Assembly: GCA_022457155.1 (NCBI GenBank)
Contig: JAJGOT010000157.1
Coordinates: forward strand, 1,319,501 to 1,383,500
DNA length: 64,000 nucleotides
Direction of reading: 5' to 3'
Origin: Cladopsammia gracilis
Lineage: Eukaryota; Cnidaria; Anthozoa; Scleractinia; Dendrophylliidae
Positions 22,240-34,800 of the stretch are shown one piece after another. The notes beneath the pieces are model-generated. The model was not told where the DNA came from. It saw only the letters and a program-made list of their open reading frames with translations, and ran no database searches. Each line of letters starts with the position of its first letter. The first letter of the stretch is position 1. A program made the position numbers and the translations under genes.

Positions 22240-25200
22240 TTATTTAAATTTGTGTTCCTCTAACGGAGCCGCTTTTCTGAGGTCCGGCAGCGGTTTGGTG
22301 AAGCCGTCTCGTCCATTCAAGAAATAGGTAATCATCGTTCCTTTTCCCTGTAAGAAGAGAACAACAAAAACACGTCTTTCCGTCAAATATTTCATATAAA
22401 ACTCAGCTTATATTTTCGCACTTAATGTCAGACAAACACACGTCATAGCCAAAAAAACTATTATTAAAAAACCGCGAGTAACATACATATGGTTAACTAA
22501 AGCATTCATGACATTTACTTTACAACTGTACATTTTCAAGCGAAATCATTTCGCTTAAAAGTTAAATCTGCTGCTGCGTTTCTTACCCGTATTCAATTTC
22601 TCCAGCCATAAGGATCATTTTGTCAAAGCAGTTGCAGAAAGCTCCCACAAGAAGCCCATAAAATGTTTTGTAAAATAGCCGATTGAAACAAAACAGTATG
22701 GTAAAAAAAGGAAATCAGAGAAAATATGTTAAGTTGTCTGTACATTTAAAGAAAGACATTCATCTGTCAGTAACATGGGCTAGTTGCACCTTTATTTCCG
22801 AATAGGTTTTTGTCACTGAGTGATCCATATCTTTATACGGAGCAAGGTATTTATTAAATAAATCATTCTGTTATAATAAAATAAAATATTACCTTCACTG
22901 AGGTCCTGCCTCTTTCCTCGGTGTGATAACCACCGATCATATCTAATAGAGACTTGCAATGCGAACTGACATGGATCCTGAGAGCTGAAAAAAAGAACCA
23001 ACCCCTCTAAGTATGAGATGTTGTACAAAAAGGTCCCTGTCTCACTTTCAATGAAGAAACAATGACATATTTGGCTTTCTGTTTTTCCTTAAACCATATT
23101 TTGTCCATACGCTACATTATTTTTATAATGAAACAACATTTGGTTGTAGCTAGCAGTTCGCACTCTTGATTTTTATTTATTTCAGTATTTATTTATTTTG
23201 TATATATATATATATTTCTTTTTGCTCAACTTGATAATCTTAGTATTTGCGGCAGTGAAAAACGAAGAAACTTTTGGTTGGGTTTTGACTTCGGAGTTCG
23301 CGTGTCATTGAAAAGCACAGTAATTGCTTCACTGATTGATTCATGTGAACAACCCGTTACTACGGCCACCGTAGGGACCATGGAAAAACAATTGCCCTTA
23401 TTAACGACGTTTGACAGTAGTTTTATTGTTATAGATTATCAAATAACTCACCAAGAGAAAACACCTCAATTAACCGTTCTGTCACTCGAAACTTACTGCA
23501 GTCTCTTGTCATATATTCAACTTACCCATTCCACTGGACTCCATTCGTGAGGCTGTATTTACAGTGTCACCAAACAGACAATATCGTGGCATTTTAAGAC
23601 CTACAACACCTGCCACACATGAACCTGACAAACAGATAACAATAATTCTTAGGGCAGTCTTCAATGTTTGCATTAAAATACTAACCAATTCGCAATTTAC
23701 CGATCCAGAAGATGTCAACTATCTGAACTATCATAATAAACCAACCAGAATTGAATGAAGAAAGTGCCCTCGTTGTGTAGGACAAGAGGACGTGCATTAG
23801 TAAAGAGAATGATTCAAACCAAACATGTGTGAATATCAGCAAACGCAATAGGTATCCGAACGGAATAATGCTCGAAAGACTTACTAAATCCTCTATACAA
23901 TACGGTAAATAAGAAACACTGCACTTGATTTCTTTTAAGTTTACTTAAAATTGTTTGGTGCTGGACGGACAAAAGGCAAAGAAAAATATTGCTTAGTTTG
24001 CTAAGTTGAAATTTTATATTTTGGGACATTTAAGCCATCCACTGCATGTAAAACGATAACATAAATGATCAAATTAAAGGGAACATTGCGGGAGGACTGG
24101 GAGGAGGACGGGACGCGAACACCGACTATGGTTAATTCAGTTCTTACGTAAATCGGTCGGGGGGTGGGGAGGATTACGCGAACACCGACGAGGGTGAAAT
24201 CAATTAAAAGGAGGTCATAACTTCACAACTTACCTGAATGGAGCCCAATTCTAAGTTGTAGCTGTTTCTGCGGTTGATGATTGATTTTAAAATTACACAT
24301 ATCACTCAATAAATCTAAGGACATATTTGCTATCTCCCCTGCATGACTGATTCCATTTCGGTTTGGCAGACCAGACACTACCATGTAAGAATCACCAATT
24401 GTCTCAACCTGTGGACGATGCAGGGAAAAAGGTCGTATTAACAATACACAGTGAGCTGTCACCTTACCAAAACGCAACTTTAAGCAGGTATGTGTCAACT
24501 GAAGACTAAACAGTCGACGTTTCGAGAGTTAGCCCTTCGTCAGAGTGAAAAAACGGGCTAGCGATTTGACAACAACAACGACATCCTTTATTTAAACACG
24601 ATATAGGTTAAAGAAAAATCTTGCTTGTGGGGTCGTGTTACTAGCTACAAATTAAAAATTATATACATAGTTGAGAACTATGTATATAATCCGTTACGTT
24701 CCTACTTTGCGTTTGAATCGAGGTTACATTGAAGTCCAGTTGTCTAATAAAATCGTCCTTTCTAGCTCTGGCATAAAATTGCTTTAAATTGTCAGTGTGG
24801 TACCTGGATGCAATGTTTCAAAGTACAGCACCTCGATAGCTGATTGAGTTTTTCATATAGTACGAACAAGATCGCGGAGTTTCGATCTTGTTGCCTCTTA
24901 ATCGAATCTCTTTACGGTGGCCAATTTACCTTCAGTTGACAAAAACCACATTTTCGTGTTTCACTCCCCCACCTTCGCAGAACCATAGTGTATTTTGTAA
25001 CTAACGCCCTTAATTATATGTTAACATACCTTGTATACATCATGACAATCAATGATGTTATCAAAACAGGTGTAAAGATCATTTAGCAGGTTTACAATCT
25101 ACAAAACAAAAATTGGCCTTCAGAACAAATTCATAGCAATAAAGGGAACTTTAGATCGGACTACGAGTACGAGATTGAGTACGAGTACGACTTTTCAAAC

Positions 25201-25851
25201 CTAGTTCGCGTGCTTTAGATAACTGCACTCATCAAAACAATCTCTTTCCTAGAGTCTCCGTATCCACTGGTCAGCAACAGGTAGGACCGACAGCTTTGGG
25301 GATGTGAATGGTTTGAAATTCGAAAGTTGTACTCGTACTCAAACAGTCAAACTCGTACTCGTACTCTAATCTAAAGCTCCCTAATGTTACCGACAAATCA
25401 ACCAACCAACCTGCCAAGCAAACAGTTACATCTACCACAGCTTGACCATACATTTGATCAGCACCCTTTTGAACAGCTGGCGGCGCGGTTGAAAAGGAAA
25501 ATGTCTGGCATTTTATTCTTCTTAGACCTTCTTATAATTAATGCTGACAAAGAAAACAAATATGCCCCTTAAACTTAAAGTGCAAAAATTACACTTCGGC
25601 TGGTTCAATCCGATTACTTTTCATTGTTTTTCAGCATGAAACTTTTTCAGAGCACCACTATATCGTTTTTCGTAGCTCGGGGGTACATATACAACCTAGT
25701 CCCATCCATTCCTGGTTTATTTCTTACCTCCAGAGGTTTACTGTCAGCAGCCAGTGACGTAAAACCCACAATATCACTAAAGAATATCGTGACCTGATCA
25801 AACAATTCTGCTGTGACTGGCTCACCACGCTTCAGCTGCTCTGCTACACAC
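22240..25851 (-). CDS. Cyclase exons 15-20: class III guanylyl cyclase domain
   Basis: Residues about 837-1053. Metal ligands are Asp863 ([11 protein letters not shown]) and Asp907 ([10 protein letters not shown]). The guanine-specificity pair is Glu903 and Cys970 ([18 protein letters not shown]). Catalytic Asn977 and Arg981 are present. All active-site residues are in place, so it should make cGMP and should work as a homodimer. Exon 19 ([14 protein letters not shown]) and exon 20 ([16 protein letters not shown]) close the domain. The protein ends in a short charged tail, LEEHKFK. Confidence 0.93.
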
Positions 25852-28800
25852 CTGCATCCGATTAGCAAATATTTGAAAATAAAGATTAATTATCTTAGAA
25901 GTATAAATGCTGTCACGCAAAGCATTTTTTTTTTTGCTACTTGCTACTCGCTACACTGGCGTGAGCATTAAGTTACACCCTGCATGGTATCACGAACAAT
26001 CAAAACTCGACTCAAAAAAAGATGTAGAGATGAAATCAACAGTTTAAAAAAAAAGACATAAATAAGGGTAGGTAACTAAAAACCAAATTAACATCCTTCA
26101 AAATATGGTGCTAGGGGTTAAACAGGTAAAAATATGCGTGCCCCCCTTGTAAGAACCTTCCTGTCTTCTTTTATCAACCAATAATAATTGTACTAAAAGG
26201 TGGATCCTCATAAAGGTTCTGCTAAAGTTAACAATGGGATGTACTTTCTTACTTTGGCAGCATTCTGTATAACAAAGCGTCCGTCTTCTGTTTTTCCTCC
26301 TCCAATTGTTCAGTTCTTTCTCGCACTGTTTCCTCCAGATGATCTGTGTATTTTTCCATCATGGCAATCATATTATCCATAATGTTGATCTCCCTGTTTA
26401 AGAAAATCACAAAAAAAAAAAAATAATACATGAGTGAAATACACTCGTATTAATATTTATTATAAACAAGCAAATAAATACCATTCTGGCTAAGTACATG
26501 GCATTTTCAAAGAGTTTAACTCCCAAATTTAAGTGGAGTAAAATTTATTCATTACACTGGGCTTTATTTGTTGTTTTATTAGGATTTTAACCCCCCAAAT
26601 GAGTTATCTTCCATTTAGTGAGTTTGCGACAAGGGGTAATACAGAAATGAGTTTGTTCTAGCTTTGAATGATCCTCGCATACTCGCTCGAAAACAATTAC
26701 AATTGATTTCTATCATACTAATAAAAAAAATAAACTCCTTTTTTTCTGCAACTCATCACGATCGCTTCCAATTTTGGCCTTGCATACATTCGTACTGCTT
26801 TATTTTTTTTATTTTTGTCTTTTTACGTTGGTTTGAGTTTATAGTGGTCTCCTATTCCTTTGGTCCCGTCCCGTCCCCAAAATTCATACAATCCCTACCT
26901 TTATAATACTTCCACCTCTATACATTTAATGCGGATACAATACGAGCTCATGAGTGTTGTTCTTCCCTTTTTCATCAAATGTTAAAATGTTATTTTAATG
27001 TTTTGAAATCACAATAAGTAAATTGACTTTCGTCTTTCTAAAAATGTACTTACTTCCCATTGTTAATTTTCTTTATTGTTTGAAGAATATTATTGAATTT
27101 TGGTCTCAAGCTTGGATCTTCATCCCAACAAGAACGCATCATTCTTACATAGAGGCCATTGTCCTCATAACTACTTGGAATCATGGGACGGAATGGAGGA
27201 TTCTCTCGCTGCCGTACTCTGTTAACAATTACTGCAAGAAAACGATTTTAAAGTCAAGCATTTTAATTTCTCTTTACAATAAATACGCATAAATGCGAAA
27301 ATACTATCAGTAACTCTTGTTCCGTCAAATTTACGAATTTATGGGTCACTCTAATGTTCTGGAAAGAGGAAGTCGACAAATTCAACGCAAACAATCACAG
27401 TGACAGACTCCATCGTAACAGGGGAGCCTTGAGTGAATCGGGGGGGGGGGGGGGGGAGGGGAATGGGCCAGTTGACTCTAGTAGTAAAACAGATTACCAT
27501 AATGCCTTATATTTTCGCGAGTTTTGGAATTCGAGAAAATAAACCCAAATTGACCGCCTAAATTTTCTCGGGTAACGTTTTTTTTTTTTTGCACAATACT
27601 TAGAACACTACAAAGCTTTCATTTTTAATTATGCGTGCAATTATGTAACAAGACGTAATCACCAATCATTCCGGCCTAGCTTCAGCCAACGGCAAAAAGA
27701 TTTGACCGTTCGTCGCTATCAGAAAATTTTTGTTTCACACTTGTCGTTTATCTTTGTTACGAAAAAACGAAAAGATGAAATGACTTTAAAACGTAGGGTA
27801 GGGTAAATGTTAACCTCTCCACATTTATTTTATTGCAAGTAAGAGGCAATTTTTCCTTTCCTTTCAAGTGGATTAATTTTTGTCTCGTTTACGCAAACCA
27901 CGGAAAAGTAATAGCGCTCTAAACGTACCTTTAGCCTCCACAAAATCGTTCATGCAATATGGAAGACCTCTAAGAAGAATTTCCTGTAAAATAATACCAT
28001 AGCTATAGACATCTCCCTGCTGTGATTTAGATGCACTGTTTCCATGTAAATGCTCAGGCGCACGCCACAACAAACCTGAAATGCGAAAGAACGTGATGTA
28101 ATGTTCATCGTATCACGAGGGTGGGACAAAGAAAAAAAATCCGAGTTCTCGAAAAACGTGAAATGTCTTATGTAATTTAGAGTATGTTATGAATATGTCA
28201 ATGAGACGTTACTTGCTACGTGTAGTTGCGTTAGAGAAGAGCCCCTGTTATTTTGAATTGAGAGTTTAAGTTGAAAGTGGGGACGGGTGTCATCTTTCTG
28301 GAATGGACTATGCAAGGACTAGCAAAAGCACAATTGTTTTTATTCCTACTCACTTATAAGCTATCAAAATCCAACATATTTCGTTTTCAATTCAATCTAG
28401 AAACAATGAATAAGAAGAACCATTTTGAGGATTTCTAAGCAATCCTATTCTTTATTTTATTTATTGAACACAAGACATCGACCTTAAGAGGGACCCGTCT
28501 TGGAGACAGATGTATATATTTTACACCTATTTAAAGAAACTAATAACCAAAATAAATCTCATATATGTACTGTTCCGCGGCGGATGGCAACACAATATCA
28601 CTCGATTCACTCAGAACTCAACATGTTTAATAATGCTCGCCATGTGATACAAAGATGGCCGCCAACAACTCTATCCATAATGCTTTGCGGTTTTAAACAT
28701 ACGCATACATGAAGTATTAATACAGGAACACTACATCCCTTCCTTTCCGCTATAACTGTATAAATGTTTTGACACTACTATGGTTTTAAGTATACCACTG

Positions 28801-31800
28801 GTTAAACAAATAAAATGTCAACAAGAGTTCCTAACGTCAACAACAATTTCTTACAGATGCATGAAGTTGTCTCTTAAGGTTTACTCAAAACATAATCTTT
28901 CAGTCTCTCCGGTAGTTTGATTGTCCTCTTTGGCCTTGAACACTCTAAGTCAGCAGACTTTAAGTTGGACGTGTCTGTGTCTTTGCCCTTAGTGTCCATG
29001 TCTTCAATCTCAGTGTCCCCTGGGTCAAGTTCTACTTCATCAGATGAAATATATGGTTTTACCCAAGAACTGTCTCTTCTGTACACAGCTCCTTCACTGG
29101 ATTTCACAGTTACTTGATGTTTATCCTTTGCTAACACAGTGTATGGCTCTGGCTCAAAGTTTGGCGCTAGTTTTCCAGTACTCTTAGTGTTCTTTAGCAG
29201 TACCCAATCTCCTGGAACTATCGAACTCGGTAACGCACCACGTTTTCCATCAGCATAGGCTTTCTGTGTTAATTTGTGACTCCAGTCTCTGTCCCTAATA
29301 CTCTCATTAATCACTGACTTGTCTGGTCTTAACTCTGGTAATTTGGTTTTGATCTCCCTGCCAAACATCAGAAAGGCAGGCGTTGCACCTGTACCGACTT
29401 GAGGTGTTGACCTGTATGCCAGCAGGAATTTCGGCAGTTCTTCCGTCCACCTCTTCCCTTCTACCGCTGCAATCTTTAGGGTCTTCAATAGAGTCCTGTT
29501 CTGCCGTTCCACCTCGCCGTTGGCTTGTGGCCAAAGCGGTGGTGATCTCCTGTGCTCAATTCCACACTCGTGTAAGAACTCCTCGAATTCTTTACTCACA
29601 AATTGTGGACCGTTATCCGTCTTGAGTGAATAGCGGTATCCAAATCTAGAGAAGACTCCTGTCAAGGCCTCGACTATCTTGGGTGTGGTAGTTGACCGCA
29701 TAACTACCACCTCGTAGTAACGACTATAATAATCAACCACGACTAGTAAGTTTTCTCCGCTGGGCATTGGCCCCATAAGGTCTGCTGCGACATCTTGCCA
29801 AGGTCCAGTAGGCGGTTCGGTTCTCTGCATTGGTTCAGGAGGTGAAAAGTGACCCACAACCTGACATCCATGACAGCCTTTGCACATCCGCTCTGTGTCG
29901 CTGTCCATTTTAGGCCACCACACCTTGGTCCTCAGCCTACTCTTCGTTTTGACGACGCCCTGGTGTCCTTCGTGGGCTGCTTCCAAAACCGATTTCCTGA
30001 GACTCTGGGGTATCACGATCCTATCTCCACGGAGCACTAGTTTTCCTATGGTACACAGTTCGTTCTTCACACATACATAGCCTGGCATCTTGCACTGCGA
30101 CCAATCGCCTGTGTGGATGTACTGGCGCACACTTGGTAATTCTGGATCGTTCTCTGACTCCCTCTCAATCTCCCTTGGAGTCAAGGTAACCGGCGTACTT
30201 TCTTGGGCAAGAAATCTGACGATATCCTCTTTCTCACTGCTGGGATCCTTTGGATTGGCCTGGTTCAGACGGGACAACGCATCTGCAATGTTTGTCTTTC
30301 CGGGGCGGTACACCACTCCGTAGTTGTAACACTGTAGGCGAAGTACCCAACGTTCGATCCTCGCGGATGGTTTGGATGTTCTGCTGGAGATGCACTCCAG
30401 GGGTTTGTGGTCTGTTTCTAGCTCAAAATCGCGCCCATACACATAGAGGTTCATCCTCTCGCATGCCCAGACTAGAGCCAGCGCCTCCTTCTCGGTTTGT
30501 GCATAACGCCTTTCAACCTCTGTAAGATTTCTCGAAGCATATGACACTGCTCTCCATTCACCATCTTGCAATTGCAGCAACACCGCTCCCAGCCCATCCG
30601 GCCCCGCATCCGCCACGATTCTTGTCTTGCAGTCACCCCTAAAGTAGGCAAGCGCATTTGCTGATGTCATCAGTTGTTTCAACTTCTCAAATGCGACCTG
30701 CTGTTCATTGCCCCAGACAAAGAGCTCTTCTTTCCTGAGTAATTTCCGTAGAGGTTCTGCCACTTGTGAAAAGTTGGGGATGAATTTTGATGAGTACTGC
30801 ACAAGCTGTACAAACGACCGTACCTCTGACGTATTCTTCGGAGCCTGCGCATTCACAACTGCAGCAACCTTCTCCTCGCTTGGTGCAACCCCTTCACCAC
30901 TAAGGTCATGCCCAAAAAAGGTCAATCTATGCAGTCTGAACCCACACTTCGCACCATTCAGAGTCAGTCCCTTCTCCCTCAGACGCTGTAGAACTGCGTG
31001 CAAATTCCGATCATGTTCTTCCAGGTTTGCTCCATGTACAATCAGATCATCTGCAATATTCGCTACTCCGCGGCATCCTCGTATTACATCCGATATGACT
31101 TTCTGGTACTTTTCTGGCGCAGACGAGATCCCGAACATGAGCCTTTTGTAGCGGTATAAGCCTCGGTGGGTAACAAATGTTGTTATTTTCCTCGACTCTT
31201 CTTCTAGCTCGACTTGGTGGAACCCCCACTTAAGATCCAACTTGCTGAATACTGTGGATCCGTTGAGATCGTACAGAATTTCCTGAATGGTGGGGATCGG
31301 ATGTCGCTCACGCTCTATTGCTTCGTTGGCCCTCCTCATGTCTACGCACACTCGAATGTCCCCGTCCGGTTTCGGAGCTACCACCAACGGTGATACCCAT
31401 GCAGTAGGAGTGTCCGGTACCTCCTCGATAATTTCCTTGTCTAGCAAATCATCTAATTTCTGGTCGACCTTTTCCCTGAGTCCGAAGGGAAGTCTCCGCA
31501 CTTGCTGAGCAACAGGTTGGACGTCCTTGTTGATGTGTAATTTAAGCTGATAATTCTTCAACTTTCCAACACCAGTGAGTATATCTGCGTACTCCTCACG
31601 AATACCTTCATCACTCCCCTCTGTCACCACTGAACACACTCGGGGCTCACTCAAAGGTCCCACTCGTAATACTTTAAGCTTCTCCGCTGTGTTCCTTCCA
31701 AGTAATGGCTTTCCGGTACTTTTGACGACTGTGAATTCATCCATACACCCCTCTCCACTAGCTTCACAAGCTATTTCTGCGACAAATGTTCCTACCACCT

Positions 31801-34800
31801 CCATTGGTTCCCTTTGACCATAAGCAAACAGTTTCTTGTCTGTCACTTTGGATTCACACTTGATATGTTTCTGTTTCAGATTGTTCCAGGTCTCAAAATC
31901 AATCACGTTACACGATGCACCCGAAACAATTAACACCCTCTGTAATTCCACTCCTCCAACCTTTAGTGTAATTTCTCCAGTTTCCTGCTGTCCTCCGATA
32001 GCAAATGCATATCCATCTTCTGGGCCAGCTTCTCCCTCTGCTACGTGGTAAGCTTTCCTGTTCCTAGACCGGAAGTCTTCCTGATCGACACTGGGTGGTG
32101 GTTTTGTAGCTTCCTTCTTCCAACAACACACTGCAAAATGTCCCCTTGTACCACACTTCTTACATTCTTTGCTTTTTGCTGGACAAGAAGCATCCCTTGC
32201 AAAGTGACCAAAACGATTGCACTTGAAACACCTTTGTGATGGATCCACTCCAGGCTTTTCAATCTTGCGGTTCTGTCCACCTTTCGTTCCCTTGTTCCCA
32301 CTCTGTCCTCTCCCCTTATTCTGGAATTTCTGTTGCTTGATCCAGTTGACTTGTCCCGTCGGGTGTGTTGAAGTCTTATCCAAAGATTTCATCTGTTCAT
32401 TAACTGCTTCGAAGGCTCTTGCAATGCTCTGTAGATCAGCTAATGTGGCGTTACTTTTCTCCAAAAACTTCCTCCTGAGCTTTTGGTCCTGACACTTTTC
32501 AATCAACTGGTCCCGAATCGCTTCATCCACATCGGTGAACTCGCACGTAATCACCTTCTGTCTCAACCTGCACACAAACTGGTCGACTGTCTCTCCGTTC
32601 TGCTGCTCCATTTGCCTGAATACATGTCTTTCAAAGGAAACATTTACCTTTGGTACGAAATATTCGTCCAGAATTGCTATGACATCTTTGTAAGGCTTCA
32701 GTTCTCCCTCCGTGGCAGCGAGCGTATAGTATAGTTCCTGCAATTCTGTACCTGCGGTGTGTAACAATAATGCAACTTTCTGTGGGTCGCTTGAAACCCC
32801 TTTTGCCAACACATACAGCTCGAATGAACGCTTCCAGCGCTTCCAACGCACAGCTAAGGTGTTTGGATCTTCCCTGGGATTGAAGCAGGGTAGACTTCGT
32901 ACTTCTGTTACCGAAAATTGGGTCGGTTGAGCTGCTTGACTCCCTGTTGCCTGACTTTCCACCGAGCCTCCCGTGTCACTCGTTGAGCTCGTTTCTGTAT
33001 CTTCCATTCTCCTCAAAATCTCACTTCCTCCTCGCGGATTTTCCAAAATAAACACTTACAAACGCAGGCAGAATCCCATCCTCGTCGCCAATGTACTGTT
33101 CCGCGGCGGATGGCAACACAATATCACTCGATTCACTCAGAACTCAACATGTTTAATAATGCTCGCCATGTGATACAAAGATGGCCGCCAACAACTCTAT
33201 CCATAATGCTTTGCGGTTTTAAACATACGCATACATGAAGTATTAATACAGGAACACTACAATATATGTCGAGCGAGAGCCGCTTGACAGGTAACACGCA
33301 ATACGGTCACTAGTTTAAAAGCCACTGAAGGCAGATTTCTGCCTTCTCCTGTTGTTAAAAATAACTTTCTTACCATTATATTCTGCATCGATGCCAACAT
33401 ACGGGTCCTCTTTCTGTCCACCTTTAAACTTCTCGAGTCCGACATCAGTTATTTTACAAACCCACCGGCTGTCTATAACACAGTTGCAGGACTTTAAATC
33501 ACCGTGACAACCGATTGAGCATTTCTGTAGAAAACACATCCCCTAAAAAGAGTCCATACGAGGCATTTTAAATAAGCAAGGCAGAAGCATAAAGAGAAGT
33601 ATCTACCTAAGGTGGGATGCATAAGACTGAGAACAGTAAAGATAAAACTGTTTGGCGTGACAAGTTCGTGTTTATGGAAGATTGTAAAGCTCCAAGGAGG
33701 GTGAAAGAGACGTATAGACAGAGACACAAACTGGGTTTCAGGGCGTTTTGAATTTAAAGATAAGATTTAAAACCATTCATAATATAGCAGAAATGGACAT
33801 TCCTATCCTTGAGGATGATCCTCCCTTAATGCCGATCGAGGACTTCAATGAGAAATTATTTTTTTCTACAATTTACTCGCGTCATGAAGAGCTAGTGTGC
33901 TGTGCAATAATTTTCTTACTCTCGCAATATCTGAAGCGAATGACATTTGAAACATCCAATCCAACTTCATCTTCTCGTTGTTTAAGACATCCTGAGGAAA
34001 CGGAAAAAAATACAGAAAAAAGGATATTTAAATGATATTTTAAAATATTGCAAAACTTACCGCAACCCATCAGTGTTGGTTTTTAAAACAAAGATTATAA
34101 CAATAATAAGATTATATCTAGTAACAATCATACCTTAAATGTTATTCATTCATTATAGTGTGCTAGTGTGCTAGAACCGAGTGGCACGTCATGCCTGTGT
34201 GATCATGTGATCATTACCTGTAAACTTCCTTTGTTACAGTACTTCGTCAATATCCATATATTTGGCGAAACCACGCATGCGCCAATAAATCGGTTGATAT
34301 TTGGATGTTGCAGGTCGTACACCTAAGACAGTTGAAATAATAAAATTGCATTTAACGGTACTTGGGTGAATGGAGTTAAAACACTGAGACGTTTAACCTT
34401 TGTATTAAATATGAAAGCTCTTTACAGATTTCAAGAACATTTTAAAGGATTTTTTTTCTAAATAATCTTTGCGGACTGATTGGGCTTTTTGAGTTTACAT
34501 AGACATTACACACTACATTACAATTACTTATTTAAGGCACAAAAGGGAATCATAGTCTGGTTTTTAAGAAATACGATAGAAATATTGATGATGTCATAAT
34601 AGCTGACGAAGTCACGAGACTTTGTAACGAAGCTAAATGATTTTCCTTAGTAACTGCCACTTTCTCCTTAACAGCTCGATTTTTAGATTTTTATAAATTA
34701 AATGTAATAGTATTTTTAGGTTTTAAATCAGTATCCAGTATCGTAAACAGAATTTTTTCATACATTTTCTGTAAAGACGTAGTCGATAATATCGATTTTG

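Larger units (their letters stand above)
28566..33261 (-). mobile_element. Ty3/Gypsy LTR retrotransposon, recent insertion
   Basis: 4,696 bp bounded by 170-bp LTRs (28,566-28,735 and 33,092-33,261) that are identical by eye. The LTRs begin TG and end CA. The target duplication is ATATA (28,561-28,565 and 33,262-33,266). One fused gag-pol ORF fills the interior. The element lies in intron 11 of the receptor cyclase gene, on the gene's own strand. Identical LTRs mean few or no substitutions since insertion. Confidence 0.96.

Noticed and set aside
28917..33173. Numerous plus-strand ORFs of 60-147 codons
   Set aside because: All are shadows of the Gypsy gag-pol frame on the other strand.
33748..34035. 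95-codon plus-strand ORF
   Set aside because: It is antisense to cyclase exon 10 (33,920-33,991), which has proper splice sites and phase.
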